Below, in pieces: positions 51,640-63,213 of a stretch of DNA of 64,000 nt. The position numbers were made by a program, and so were the translations under genes. The DNA is from Oscarella lobularis (lineage: Eukaryota > Porifera > Homoscleromorpha > Homosclerophorida > Oscarellidae), in contig NC_089190.1 in NCBI RefSeq assembly GCF_947507565.1, positions 682,001 through 746,000 on the forward strand. Reading direction: 5' to 3'. How positions within the stretch are numbered: position 1 is the stretch's first letter; the number at the start of each line of letters is the position of its first letter. Below the pieces are notes generated by a model. It was not told the origin of the DNA. It did not search any database and saw nothing but the letters and a program-made list of their open reading frames with translations.

Positions 51640-54223
51640 TCATATGGAAATGCACAAACTCTTTTTTTGGGTAACTCTCAATTTTCTCTCAGTATCTCTG
51701 AACTCTCTGAATTCTTTTCTCGCAATCACCATGTCGTGCGGCGGGTCTGGAACTGTTGGCGGTACACGGATGCTGCTACAGCAGCCGTAGCACATCCGTA
51801 TTTGCGTTCCTAAAAGTGGACGCAAAATGTAGTATTTACCGCTTTCGACGGAGGCTGCCTTTTTGGCTGACGTCGCCGTTTTTGAAACCGACGATGCCTT
51901 ACGCGTTCTCTTGCGAGGGCGCGCGTATGACCCTGGTTTTTTTCCAGCCGGAGCAGACACCCCTCGGAAAACCAGGTTGGTTAGACTGGGGCCTCGCTTT
52001 GATGAAACGGTTGTCAGTGTCAGCATTTCACGCAGACATCCATTTTCTTCTGCGACTGCCAAGACGTGGGAGCACAGCTCCTTTTCATGGTAGCCAAGGC
52101 AGTCGCAGGAAAAGCGCCTGTTCTTGTTTTTGGTTACAAAGTTGGGCTTCATGAATGACGCACTCGCAACCATCCAGGAGTGCAGCTGTGAGGAGCTGAG
52201 ACAATGCTGCCTTTTTCCTTTATCAAGTGAGCCGCTTGGGACCACATTTTATCGTAAAGAATCGGTGTTAAGTCCAAAGCCTGATAAGGAACTGAAAGAG
52301 GCTGGCAAGGAGAAGTAGCCATTTCATCAGATCCATCGCTGCTTTCGTCTTCCACGAGCTCTTCTGGAGAACTTTCACGCATTTCGCAAATGGGCTCAAA
52401 GTGGTAGAACCTGCGGAGAATTGCTGCTCGTTCTTTCTCGGTAAGACGACTTGTCTCGACGCTTGAAGCTCCTAACACTTTTACGTTTGGCTTCAATGTG
52501 TAGGGACCTTTATCAGAAACTGCTCGGTCGACGTTTCTTTGCTGCTTTGCGGTAATTTGCTTCATAGTTTTGACGAAAGTTGGCCAATCGCATCTTCTCC
52601 CTTGCATTTCCCTTTTTATTTTGGAATTTATAGATTTGTTGTTGTTATTGTAGTAAAGCGTTGTTGGCAAAAGTCCACCTTGTTGACGGACAGGTGCAAT
52701 CATGCATTTTTTCATATCATTTGCAACTTTTCGACGGAAGTATTCAAAAAAATTCCCACCTTTTTTCTTGCCTGCTGCAAGTTCTCTTTCCGCCCTCTCC
52801 TTTTCCAAGGCAGAAAGTTGTTCATCAAATGACACTTCATTTGAGGCGTGAAATAATCCTCTTTGATTCTCACTATCTCCAAATATGTTCCTGCAAAATG
52901 CTCTCTTCGCCATTTGTCCGACTCCAAGTTTCGTCAATTTCATTTCGATGTTTTCTCTGACATGTTTTGTGCACAAAATATTGCCAGCTCTCGGCATGCT
53001 TTTCTGCAACCCTTGAAAAATTGCCCTTTCTCTGTCCGTCCCAATCCAATTGACATTTTTCAGTTCAGGGCACAAACAAGTCAATTCTTTTCCGAATTGC
53101 TCAAACGTTTCAGCTGCTTTTGATACGTGCATAAGAACTGGTCCTATTATAACAGGGGATTTTCCACTTTCCTGAGAATTCAAAAGTGGATGACTATAAG
53201 TAATTATAGTGGCCAAAAACCTCCCCAAGTCAAACGTTGAATCTACTCCCATTATGACAGAGTTATCTTCTTCTGTTAGAAATTTTTTCATGTCGCTTAG
53301 CTGTTGTTGCGTAGCTAGGACGCACATCAGTTCTGGCGCTGAAACGAAATAAGGATTATCAGTTGCACAGTCATCTTTACAAAATTCTACAAGACGAAAC
53401 ATTTGGTCTTGTTGTTCATGTGTCAGTCCGCCTTTGATGCTTCTTTTAGCGTTTCTGATTTCCTGCATGTTTTTAGGAAGAGATCCAAGCGACTTAATCT
53501 TCACGACACCTCCCTGTTCTTCGACAATTTCATCGTAAACAGTCAGCGTGTCTTTTCCCTCTTTCAACTTTAAGCTACGGCGATTTTCATGCTGGCTGAG
53601 GATCTTCTGTACGGTTTCTGGGAAAATGATGATCCGTGAGGGCAAGGTACACTTTCATGCTCTTCATCATCGAACATGTATTGTAATAAAACATGTGGAA
53701 GTGCTTCTGTAGATGCCATGTCTATGACTTGGTAAAGTCGACGTTTGAAATCGTTGTGACTACTATGAACCCAGTATGTCACCTTTACGTCATAGTGTCC
53801 TGGCCTGCATTCAGAATGACGAACAGGAAGGCGTTGTGTAATCAATTCATTCCCATCGTCTTTGTCTGCGGTTGCAAAACAGTACCGGTGCTGCACTCGG
53901 TTGTTCTTAAAAGTACCAAGATCGTCCGCTTTGATGTCTTGTGGGTGCTGCAATTTGCTAGTATCGACAAGAAACGTTGCATTCATCATGCAGCCAACCG
54001 GATGGTCTGTGCATACATCCGCGCTATGCTTTCGACTCACGCCGCTTATCAATTGCAGAGCCTCCTCCGGAATGAACCCTTTTTTGTCGTATGCGAACAC
54101 TGGAATCTTCTTGTTCTTTCTGTAATATTTGCTAAAGTGCAAAGTTAGTTTGGCATGTTTGCTGACAAGTGCCGTTATATAACCTTCTGGATATGGGTTG
54201 AATGGACTCTCCGTCGCTATCAC
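51640..54223 (-). pseudogene. MULE transposase with C-terminal SWIM zinc finger, frameshifted
   Basis: 54223-53640: LHFSKYYRKNKKIPVFAYDK, CMMNATFLVDTSKLQHPQDI, TQRLPVRHSECRPGHYDVKV. 53645-52149 (498 codons): VIMGVDSTFDLGRFLATIIT (first D), GPVLMHVSKAAETFEQFGKE, NWIGTDRERAIFQGLQKSMP (second D), NILCTKHVRENIEMKL (CxxH), DMKKCMIAPVRQQGG. 52245-51640: WMVASASFMKPNFVTKNKNR, FSCDCLGYHEKELCSHVLAV, a SWIM finger (CxC...CxH). Frame changes occur at about 53640 and 52200. The DDE core and SWIM order is that of MULE transposases. Confidence 0.9.
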
Positions 54224-55036
54224 TTAACCTCGAAGGCAGATTCAATAGAGGAGAAGACGAACGCTTCACATGTGAACGCCTATGCTTTTTGGTCAATTTG
54301 GTGTTGGTGAGGACGGATTCAAGAGCGTCGTAATGATTTAAATAATGAACCACTTCAATAGTATGAAGTGAGCCATTGATACCGTTGGCCTCTTGCCGGA
54401 GTGGCACGAGGAGTCGCCATTCAAGATGTTGTCCATTCGTATCCCACTGGGCAACATTGCATTTGACTTGGTAAACCTGGCAGAGGGCATTGTCAACGAC
54501 GTCGCCAAAGTCGCTGGCGTAAACACCTCTAGCGCAATAGTCATCCATCTATATAAAATATGAATCAAATTTTACTTAATGTCCTAGATTCTGCTACAGC
54601 AACATTTGCATAGTACAGTACTCAGCGCGATTCCAGGATGAAATAGGGTGGGGGAGCAAAATACATTTAATGTGACACGCCCCTCCTTTGCCAGAACATG
54701 AAAGCCAAAAATGGCGCCGAAGCAAATGGGAGGGCCTGAATTTGGAGAGTCTACTTTGTGGTCGAAGTGTTTTTACAGTACCTGTTTGACGATATTTCCT
54801 GTAACCCACGGTGAACAAATAGCTACATTCCTCGATATTTCCCTTCGCAAGGCAGTAATCATCTCATTTATGCTCAAATTCACATGGCCGCAATTATTTA
54901 GGGCATAGCGCCAAGCAGAAATGATGCAAAACCCGTCCCTGGCAACTGGTATCCTCTTCAGTTGACTTTTCTTGAGAACGTCATCGATTATTTGACTAAA
55001 TAGTATACATTTATTAATAAAACAAAGGAAGAACAT
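54210..55036 (-). pseudogene. OTU-like cysteine protease domain of the MULE
   Basis: The exon 55036 to about 54780 reads LKKSQLKRIPVARDGFCIIS, AWRYALNN, EMITALRREISRNV; RDGFC is the OTU Cys box. It ends at a CAG|GTACTG donor. After an intron with a TTTATATAG acceptor (54550), the next exon reads MDDYCARGVYASDFGDVVDN, ALCQVYQVKCNVAQWD and TIEVVHYLNHYDALES, where NHYD gives the catalytic-type His. A frame change near 54230 separates it from the transposase, so the original was probably one OTU-transposase-SWIM protein. Confidence 0.75.
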
Positions 55037-55189
55037 AAATTAGAGAAGTACAGGGGATCATTGACATTCCATAAGTGGGACCCAGAGGACGGCCTAGAAG
55101 TCGCAGGTAGCGTCTCTCCTAAAAACTAAAAATATTTGATTACATCGTATTCTTGAAAAAATCGGTTATCCTTAGACGAACGATCACCT

Positions 55190-55560
55190 TGATGTCTGAC
55201 GAGGAAGATGAAATCGAACAGTCTTCATCAGAAGGCACAGTAGTCATTTTTTCCTCAACCTATACAATGTGCTAAATGAAAAAACCAACTGGAGTAAATC
55301 TCGCCTTTGGGCACCTTAGACTTGCACTTCATGCTAGTCTCTGCCGCCTCCTGGCTCATGCCTGCATTCACCTCTAGATACTGAAGAGTTGAGAATTAAT
55401 TTGCCTTGCTTCGAACAAATCAATATGTGACGAAATTTCACCTGGACGTCTGATGACGAAGATGAAAATGAAGCCTCTTCGTCGCAAGACAAATTTTCCT
55501 CTGCCTACGATGAGATGTAATGGCAAAACAAGAGTAAATGTCGGCTTCGACCACCTCAGA
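55190..55560. repeat. Diverged direct repeat in the MULE 5' region
   Basis: CACCTTGATGTCTGACGAGG..AAGATGAAATCGAACAGTCTTC..TTTTTTCCTCAACC (from 55188) and CACCTGGACGTCTGATGACG..AAGATGAAAATGAAGCCTCTTC..AATTTTCCTCTGCC (from 55440) are copies about 250 bp apart, each followed by AGAGTAAATCTCG or AGAGTAAATGTCG words. They probably reflect duplication of the upstream region. Confidence 0.6.
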
Positions 55561-55728
55561 CTGGGAATAGATTCGGAATACATTGCCCTCGTGGTCCATG
55601 TCTGTTACTATCCGGGAAAAACATCCGGGAAAATATTTATCCGGGATCGAATTCCGTTCTGATGCGTTCCGTTCCGTTCCGTTCCGTTCCGCGTTCCGTT
55701 CCGCCTTTTACACAGCCCCATCATGCAG

Positions 55729-57941
55729 GAGACGAAATGGGAGGTGGAATTCGATCTTTCGTCGGCTTTTTTGAAAAGCTTCGTTTCTCGGTGACTGTTT
55801 TGTGATGGTGTTGTTTAGGTCGACAAGCGCACCGGGTCCTTGTTGGTTCATTTCTAGATGGAACAAGTACAGTCTCGTGCCTGTCTTTTTTCTCCCCTGC
55901 CCATTGCTCAATGCCGACCGATCAATATTTGACAATTCCAGATAGCAGTTTTGCAGGACAGCCATATAGTGTTCACCCTTCACAGTGAGAGAAAATTCAG
56001 GGAATTCAAAGTCACTGCATTGCACAACTCGTGCCAAATCATGTTCCAAGGGAACGCCTTACCGCTACGTTACATAATCGCGCCTCAAACTGCACTTAAT
56101 TAGCAATCGCACTCACCGACTACAGTATGTCATATCATATTTTATCATATTTTTCTCGCCACGCAAGACTGGGTCGGCGATTTAGAGAAACGCCTCATTA
56201 TCGATCCCGCTCGGTAGCGGCCGTGACGGTTTCAGCCGGTCCCCACTCTGCTTTTTTTGCGGGCAGGAAATCTCTCAGCGCGTATCAGCCGAAAAGAAAT
56301 GCAGTGTTAGTTAATATCAATAGTGAACATGTGGTAAATGGCGAAAAGGTATGCATCTCTGCTTTGGTGACATTTGACCAATTGTTTTGGTGTAGGTGCT
56401 GAAGAAGACTATTGCACATTCAGACAAAAAGTATTTATTTAAATTTCCGAAATGAAGCAAGAGTGATCCTATATTTGTTTGGCCTATGAACCTGCGCGTT
56501 AGGCTAAGGAGTGATTGCCAGAATAACTTACAATGTCTGCTGATTGAAGCATCACTTCTGCTGAACGATTTATTTCTTTGGCATTAGAGCTTTGTAGCTG
56601 CATCATTAGTGCCACAGTATGTCCGTCATATTACCATAGAGCCTTACTTAAAAATGCTTTTTTTGTCAGTCAAAATTTGTCGTGGCTGATACTCTATTTT
56701 TGTCCTTTGTCTTTTTGATGTTAAAAATATTTTTGACGATCGAGTTTGCGAAGAAAAGGAGATTAAAATACGCTTTCCTCAGCAGTAAAACTGCATGGTG
56801 AAGCTAAATTTCACTTTATCTTTTTTTGTCAAGCTGCTTGAAGACTGTAAATGGCGAAGCACAGCAGTTTTGCTTCTTTTAGTTGCCTTCTTTGAGCTAC
56901 AAACTCTAAAATAGTAGCTATTACCTTACGTAAATATTTATCTGTAATAACTCATGAGATTGCTAAAACTTTCTGGAACTTCATCAACCGAAACAACCGA
57001 CGAATTGCATTGGAAAAATTTCGATTTGTTGCCGTCTTTCGGAGAAGCAACAATTCGCGGAGCTTTTCTACGCGCATTACGCGGCTGTGATCAAAAAAGT
57101 CAAATAAAATCTTAGGTTTTGTAAGATACAATTTACACGTTTTTGATTAGTTTTGCCGTTCGTGTTCTATCTTGAGATGGATACGAATAAGGGCGTCAAC
57201 TCTGCTGTTAGCTTTCTTTTGAAACTAATGCGACTTCAATTTGTTATAAAAATTATTAGACAAAAGTCGCTGCAATACTGCATCAGCAAGTAAATAGATT
57301 ACTTTTCGACAAACATGTTTTGATTGGTATGAGCGTATTCAAAGTCTCTGTACGCCATTGCCCATTTCTTATCCAAGCAGTAAGCTTATAAAAGAGCCAG
57401 AAAATGCGCATTCTTACCATGCAGGTCTGTCAGCAGCATAGTAGGTTGTAAAATACTTTCTATAAAAAGAGTACTGGTAACTCGTTTTCTACCGCTCTAC
57501 GAATTTCTTCATTTTCTTTTGAAACGCTTCAAATGTTGAAACTTTGCGCGTAAGTGTACGCAGACTTTCATACACTTCCTTGGCATCTTCACTTTCAATT
57601 CGACTTAGGAGGAACTCCTTAAGCACGCCGCAGCGTGCTCAAAAACGGAAACATCTTCCTCTCTCTAAAAAGGCAGCAACTTGAAAACGAAAACACGTTG
57701 GCTAACAAAGGCCACTAATAAATCTGCCAAGAATTGGCAAACGCGAAATTGTTTGTCAAAATCATTTCTAAGTAGCAAAAATCGAAATATGATTGTGAGC
57801 TTATATTATAGAAAGGTGAATGAAATTTACTAGATGGCATGCATTGCACATTAACGGCAAGTTTGTGACTTGGACACACATCGCTGAACAGCTTCTGCTC
57901 TTCCGATAGTTTTGCTCCGTGCACAAAAGGCTTCATTAGCC
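55729..57941. other. Spacer with a short C-terminal coding exon candidate
   Basis: The minus frame 55708-56049 (FSLTVKGEHYMAVLQNCYLE, GTRLYLFHLEMNQQGPGALV) is non-repetitive and runs to the MULE target site, so it may be a gene the MULE hit. Minus 57640-57502 reads LKEFLLSRIESEDAKEVYES, LTRKVSTFEAFQKKMKKFVE and a stop, a helical C-terminus. Neither family is known to me. The rest is AT-rich. Confidence 0.35.
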
Positions 57942-58779
57942 CATAGATACTGGAGAAGGAAGGATTGGAAACGAGCGTACGCTAGTATGTATAGGCCGGC
58001 ACGCTCCGTGACATGGTTATATTGTCGGATAGACAGCTGCCCCGTACTGTCTTTCACAACAGCTCTTCGCCCGATCGCGTTGGAATCGCCTCCAAGGTAC
58101 TCGCTAACGCTTCAGCTCTGTCCCCGCGGCGTCTATCTCTTGAATACAGTGCACTGGCTGGTCTTCCGATGCCATTTAGCCGTCGCCAAGGACTAATCGG
58201 CGCGTTGTGAAGTTTTCCTGCTCGTTGAGACAGTGAGCGGTACCTAGAAACTTTCTGGTCCTAGTTGCATACGCATTTTCATAATTTGAGTCCATTTGAT
58301 TCCTGTGACTTAGCATGGGGGCGGATTTCTTACGGTGTGGAGGCGCCATTTTGTGTAGTTTTCATGCGCGAAGTAGACGTAATGATTATTACACTGTTTG
58401 TTTGGTTTTCTTGTAGATCCAACTGCTGTTTACACGCATCCGCCAAAGACTTAGCATTGGGGCAGAGGAAATTGCGGCTAACTCGTCGTAGAAAAAATGC
58501 AGAAAGGATCGTCGCTTTTGAAAAGAGGAGGCAGCCTGGTCGCCCCTCCAAGAAGAGGATAAAGCAATAGGAACAGCAGGTCAAACATCCGCCAATAGGG
58601 AATCTCTGTAGGTCTAGTGTTTTTGCTTAGAACCCAGAGACAAGCCAATCACTCACGCCGCCTTGACAATGCGTGCAACCCTACCGTCTTCCCAGTGGAC
58701 AATTTCCAGTAGTGGTGACCTTGAACCATCTTCCTTCACCATCTGTAAAGTTGCATTATCCTTCACCACCGAGTATAAT

Positions 58780-61191
58780 CCTGAGTGTCACTGTCGAGAG
58801 GGACCTAACATAGTCTGTCTTTGCAAGTGGCCGTCCAGCTTGCAGCGACGGCGAGCTCCTCGCATGTATACCTCGCCATTTAGACAGTCAGCTGCTGGAG
58901 GAACTTCTTGATAGATGTTCACTCTGCCCTGTCAATCCAGACGAGCAATTCGTCGAATTTGCGCACTCCAAAAAAGTCAAATTGACTTCTCGCGATGGCA
59001 AGGGAGTCGTTGCCGTGGTGGACTCTAATGCTCCAGTGGCCCTGGATGGCAAGACCTACGGCCAGACAGATCGTAGTTCTTCTTGCCGACTGTTGACTTC
59101 TGGGAAACGATGTGCTGAATGCATCAAACACCGCAATACGTAAATCGCGTCATCGCTGGAGCAAAAGAAAGGAGCAGTCCCCCAGCAAGGTTGTACGATC
59201 AACAAGTCACGCCAATGTCAGATATCTCGACACACCCGAACGCCGATTGCGATTCAAACATCTCAAACAACGTCTTAGCCTCTCAGAACGAAAAGTGAAG
59301 AAAAGGATAGAGAAACTGACTGAGAAAGACGGTCTGAGATTGGAACCGGAAGTTCACGACGACATGGTGCATATAATAAATGATATGAGCTCGGCGGTCA
59401 CAAGAGGCAGTGAAGATGGCAGTCTGAAGCTAATCTTCTGGGAACAACAGCTACAAGCTATGAAAACGCCCGACACCCGGCAGATGAGATGGCACCCTGC
59501 AATCATCAAGCTCTTCCATTTCAAGTTCAAGTCCGGTGGCGCTTATGAGTCACTACGTCCATCAGGTGTGCTAACCCTGCCATCTGAGAGAACACTGTTC
59601 GACTATTCGCATTGGACCGAGAGTGGCCCTGGCTTTTTGGCAGACGTCAACAAGCAGCTCTTTGAAGAAGCAAACGTAAAGGAGGTAAAGGACAGATATG
59701 TCGTCATCTCTTTTGACGAGATGAAGATAAGGGAGAATCTAGTCTTTCACAAGGATTCAATGGCTCTCATCGGTTTCTCTGACATGGGATCTTTCAATAA
59801 TTCCCTTGACGATATTGAGCTACAATTGCAAGGTAAATGTGCCGTCAAGACAGCAGAGAAAGTCTCAAAACACATGCTGGCCTTCATGGTGCGAGGATTG
59901 TTTACGTCATTGAACTTTCCCTATGCGCACTTTCCGACAAAAGGTGCCACAGCAGACCAACTCTGGCCTATATAGTCTGGGAGGCCATCCGTAACCTGGA
60001 AGATACAGGACTGTACGTGATCGCCCTAGCGTGCGATAGCGCTTCTACAAACAGAAAGTTTTTCAAAATGCACTTCCTTCCCGATCAGAAAGGCGATGTC
60101 ACTTACAAGACACCTAACCCATTCAGCCGAGATGGAAGAAATGTCTACTTCATATCGGACGTCCCGCACCTCATTAAAACAGCTCGTAACTGCTGGGCGA
60201 ACTCCTTCGGCCATTGCAATTTTCGGCTCTATGGGTATGCCTAACGGCTGCAAAAAATATTCCTTTCTATTTTCATCTCTTAGAAAAGCGGCAAAAATAT
60301 CGGTTGGACACATTTGAGAGAATTGTGAGAAAATTCATCAAAGTTCCGGTCTGACAATGATTCCAAAGCTGAAGAAGGAACATCTTAGCCTGACGTCCTT
60401 TGCACGAATGCGAGTGAACCTGGCAGCACAGGTAACGATATCCAAAGGCAATAGCAGCCTCATAATATTTCCTTTTCAGGTGCTGAGCAATTCTGTAGCT
60501 AACGCATTGAATTATTTCAATTTAGACAAAACAGCGGAAACGGAGGAGTTTGTCCGGAAATTTAACCGGTTCTTCGACTGCATGAATGTTCGTAGTATGA
60601 CTGAAGGCGTCGAAAAGCGGAACCCAGACCTTCGACCTTACCTTGATTCAGAAGATGACAGACTAAGGGTAATGGGAGCCCTTTTCCCCGGTCGACAACG
60701 ACCTAGCTTTAGTTATTAGTGGCTCAAGAATGACTTCTTGGGATATCTTGAAGATTTGAAGGAGTCCGTCGATTCGCGGGATGGATTTACATCGGGCGAA
60801 AAGCAGAGGATGATGCTCTCAAAAGAGACTTTAGAAGGACTTCGCATAACAGGTAGAAACCGCTTCACAACATGTGTAGCTAATGACATTTTGGACTGCA
60901 GTGTTATCTTTCGTGGAATTAGTCCCTGGAGTCAAATGCGTGCTGAGCGAAAAATTTTGCCAAGACCGTTTGGAATCATTCTTTAGCCAACAGCGCTACA
61001 AAGGTGGAAGAAGCAACATTCCCTCTGCCAAAGAATTTATGGGCAATGCGGTGAGCTTGAGAGTGCAAGGTTCTAATGCCCTAGCACCCCTGCGTGGATC
61101 AACTAGCCGAAAGAGAGAGGATAAGGTAATACACGTAGACGATACACTAATGAAAAAACGGAAGGTAGCCCGTCGCAGAAAATTACCATGA
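58780..61191 (+). pseudogene. P-element transposase (THAP9-like), spliced, frameshifted
   Basis: N-terminal Cys module (58780-59150): CPVNPDEQFVEFAHSKK, RSSSCRLL, RCAECIKHRNT. 59112-59975: SHANVRYLDTPERRLRFKHL, KVKKRIEKLTEKDGL (coiled coil), MRWHPAIIKLFHFKFKSGGA, YESLRPSGVLTLPSERTLFD, YVVISFDEMKIRENLVF (catalytic D), IGFSDMGSFNN. After a frameshift: VWEAIRNLEDTGLYVIALAC, DSASTNRKFFKMHF, VYFISDVPHLIKTARNCWAN. Introns 60235-60293 (59 nt) and 60432-60479 (48 nt) follow. Then KKEHLSLTSFARMRVNLAAQ, VLSNSVANALNYF, FDCMNVRSMTEG, and 60883-61191 LSEKFCQDRLESFFSQQRYK, GGRSNIPSAKEF. Order and motifs match P/THAP9 transposases. No clear THAP finger is seen at the N-terminus; the Cys module takes its place. 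Confidence 0.85.
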
Positions 61192-61206
61192 TGGCACACT
61201 AACTAT

Positions 61207-62171
61207 TCATTGACAGTGATCTAAGTAGTGGCTTTGATTTTGATGTCGTCTTGGATTTGACATTTTTATACAGTTCCAGTGACCGGCGATGGAGAAACTA
61301 CGGATGGTTATCCACTGTTGAATTATTTCGCGCAGAAGGTCAGACGCTTCATCTCTATTCAGGTCTCCGGTGAGCAAGGTCCAGAAATGTTGGACGTCTT
61401 GGTCGCTCATTGCAGCAGAAACAATTTGTTCTTTCAATGTAGTGCCTCCCTCCCTCGATGCAAGAGCAGCTGTCAGGTTGTCGCGAATGCACAGTTCAAC
61501 CTCTCTAAATAGACTGAAGGCAGCATCGTTCACTTGAAAAAGGCCTCCCCGGTCCAGCAACCGAATCCATTTAGTCGTATACTCCATTAAGGAGCTCTCA
61601 TCTCCTTCTACAGTCATATTGCTTAGACATTCACAAAATGACGCAGATGTGGAACTAGACAACCTCTCGTGTCGTTTTATTAATGAAAATGGGACCGCAC
61701 AATGTTCGCTTCTTCTACGGTCTTGATGGCTCTGCGAGCAGTTGCAGCGGCTGGCGGCCCATACTGAGATAGAACCACGCTTTGAAAAATTTTTTCGTTC
61801 GCGTACTGGCCAATGATGGGATCGAGCTCCTCATTGACAGCCTGTAGAAAGTTTCTCCAAATATCTTCCAGCTTATTCAGCCTGCATAAATGAAAAGTGC
61901 GCCACAACGAAGCTCGGTCAATACCCAAGGTGCCCGATTTCCATTTCGAGCGACTGCAGACGCTCTTGAGTACGTCAGGAAGCTGCTCGCAGAAGATATT
62001 AAAATGGGACGCGAACTCCTGTTTCGACGATACTCCGACAACACTCTCCGTCTGCTTAGAGGCTTTCTTACTTCTTTCCGAAATTCCGGTGAATGCTCGT
62101 TCACGCAGAAAAGAAAAGACTTCTCCAACCAAAGCGGACGACATATCCGGGGAAACGATCCAGGTGACCAT
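61207..62171 (-). pseudogene. Convergent second gene of the P element (unknown function)
   Basis: 62171-61680: SSALVGEVFSFLRERAFTGI, KQEFASHFNIFCEQLPDVLK, SVCSRSKWKSGTLGIDRASL, FHLCRLNKLEDIWRNFLQAV. A one-step frame change at about 61685 leads to 61662-61207: SFCECLSNMTVEGDESSLME, WIRLLDRGGLFQVNDAAFSL, FREVELCIRDNLT, SDQDVQHFWTLLTGDLNRDE, IIQQWITIRSFSIAGHW. About 315 residues, helical, not low-complexity. It lies fully within the TIRs, tail-to-tail with the transposase with only about 15 bp between the stops. No known domain is recognised; a regulator or accessory factor of transposition is a guess. Confidence 0.6.
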
Positions 62172-62239
62172 GTCACAGACTGAACATACTAGCGTACGCT
62201 CGTTTCCAATCCTTCCCTCTCCAGTATCTATAATTAGCC

Positions 62240-62658
62240 ACTCTATTTTCGAGTGTCAGAGTATGCAGACGTTGTGCTAGGCCAGCCTATGACATTGCTT
62301 TTGTTGCTTTTTCTAAGTCTATCACGTTTGCATTTGATATAATTGCATATTTCGGATCTGAAAAAATTCTTGACTTTTTACTACGTACGACTGACTGTTC
62401 CACACCTGCATTGAAATTTAGGTTTATTGATTGCTGAACCGTAACTTTTAAGCCAAAAGTAATTTTTGAGCAAAGTCGTAGTTAATATCAATACTTCCGC
62501 TTCCGTGTTTCTCTCGTTTTTCAGTAGTATCGTGTTTCAAAGGACTGGAAGAAATCCATGTAACGATCGTTATGGAGGTGATTTTCGCTCGCCAGGTTTG
62601 TTTCAGCTTGATTAACGGCCGCGACGTGTTTGATCAGGTGGGCGTCCTCAAGTGATGA
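62240..62658. other. No recognisable gene
   Basis: AT-rich spacer between the P element and the pogo fragment; no frame above background. Confidence 0.4.
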
Positions 62659-62930
62659 AGCTGTGGGCCCCGAAAGAGCAAATTAGAGAAAGCTGTCGAC
62701 TCTTTACAGGAAGGAAACTCCCTGAGGAAAGTCGAGCAGATGTGGGGCGTGCCCAAGTCTACATTGTTCGATGCTGCGAAGCGCAGGAATGCTGCGCCTA
62801 AACCCGATCCAAAGAGGTACTTGACGGACGCGGAGGAGGCTCAACTCGTTCAATTTCTCATCAACTGCGCAACCCTCGGTTAGCCTCGGTCTCGAAAGCA
62901 GGTCAAGATCACTGCATGAGCACGTGCCTT
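62659..62930 (+). pseudogene. Pogo/Tigger-type transposase N-terminal fragment
   Basis: The frame reads KSKLEKAVDSLQEGNSLRKV, EQMWGVPKSTLFDAAKRRNA, PKRYLTDAEEAQLVQFLINC, ATLG, a stop, then PRSRKQV. This is a psq-type helix-turn-helix (xAxxxxxxGxSxxxxAxxxxVPxSTLxD) leading into the CENP-B/Tc5-type DNA-binding domain (LxxxEExxLVxFIxxxxxxGYPxSxxxV). The stop replaces the expected Tyr, and the catalytic core is absent. Confidence 0.75.
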
Positions 62931-63213
62931 TGTCGTTTATTAGCCTAATTGGTACGTTATTGTTTTTAGGCAGTATCCCTTGCAATGGACGTAATGAAGA
63001 GCAAGGGTATCGATATTGACGTCACCTTGGGGTGGTGACAGAGATTTCGTGCGAGAAATCTGAGGTATATCCGGACCTCTAGATAGTTAAGGGTGTGTCT
63101 TGTGTGTAGGCTAGGTTATATGGGATAGCTTAAGACAGAGTTAATCAGTTGGTAATACACTAAGAACATAACAATATTGGCGTGGTCGACAGGATTTTGG
63201 ATTCTAAAGGAAC
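62931..63213 (+). mobile_element. Probable LTR end and leader of a Gypsy-type element
   Basis: ACATAACAATATTGGCGTGG at about 63167-63186 precedes the gag ATG by 28 bp. The TTGGCG motif after an ACA-type LTR end is common for Gypsy primer-binding sites. The LTR start is not determinable: the downstream LTR copy lies outside the window. Confidence 0.4.

Larger units (their letters stand above)
51294..55728 (-). mobile_element. Complete Mutator-like element (MULE) with 9-bp target duplication
   Basis: ATCATGCAG occurs directly before (51294-51302) and after (55720-55728) the element. The ends GGGGCTGTGTAAAAGGCGGA (51303) and its exact inverse (ends 55719) extend into inverted repeats of more than 100 bp containing GGAAC-rich and TCCGGGAAAAA-type tracts. 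A 9-bp duplication and long TIRs are hallmarks of Mutator-type elements. The 4417-bp interior encodes OTU, MULE transposase and SWIM domains on the minus strand. Confidence 0.95.
57935..62239 (+). mobile_element. P (THAP9-like) element with TIRs and 8-bp target duplication
   Basis: The left end CATAGATACTGGAGAAGGAAG..GATTGGAAACGAGCGTACGC (57942) and the right end GCGTACGCTCGTTTCCAATC..CTCTCCAGTATCTATA (ends 62232) are inverted repeats of about 50 bp. ATTAGCC flanks both sides (57935-57941, 62233-62239), with the eighth base differing (CATTAGCC / AATTAGCC), consistent with the 8-bp duplication of P elements. Two genes lie inside: the transposase (+) and a convergent gene (-). Confidence 0.9.

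Noticed and set aside
51756..52154. 132-codon plus-strand frame
   Set aside because: Antisense of the SWIM and linker part of the MULE transposase.
53693..54148. 151-codon plus-strand frame
   Set aside because: Antisense of the MULE N-terminal coding region.
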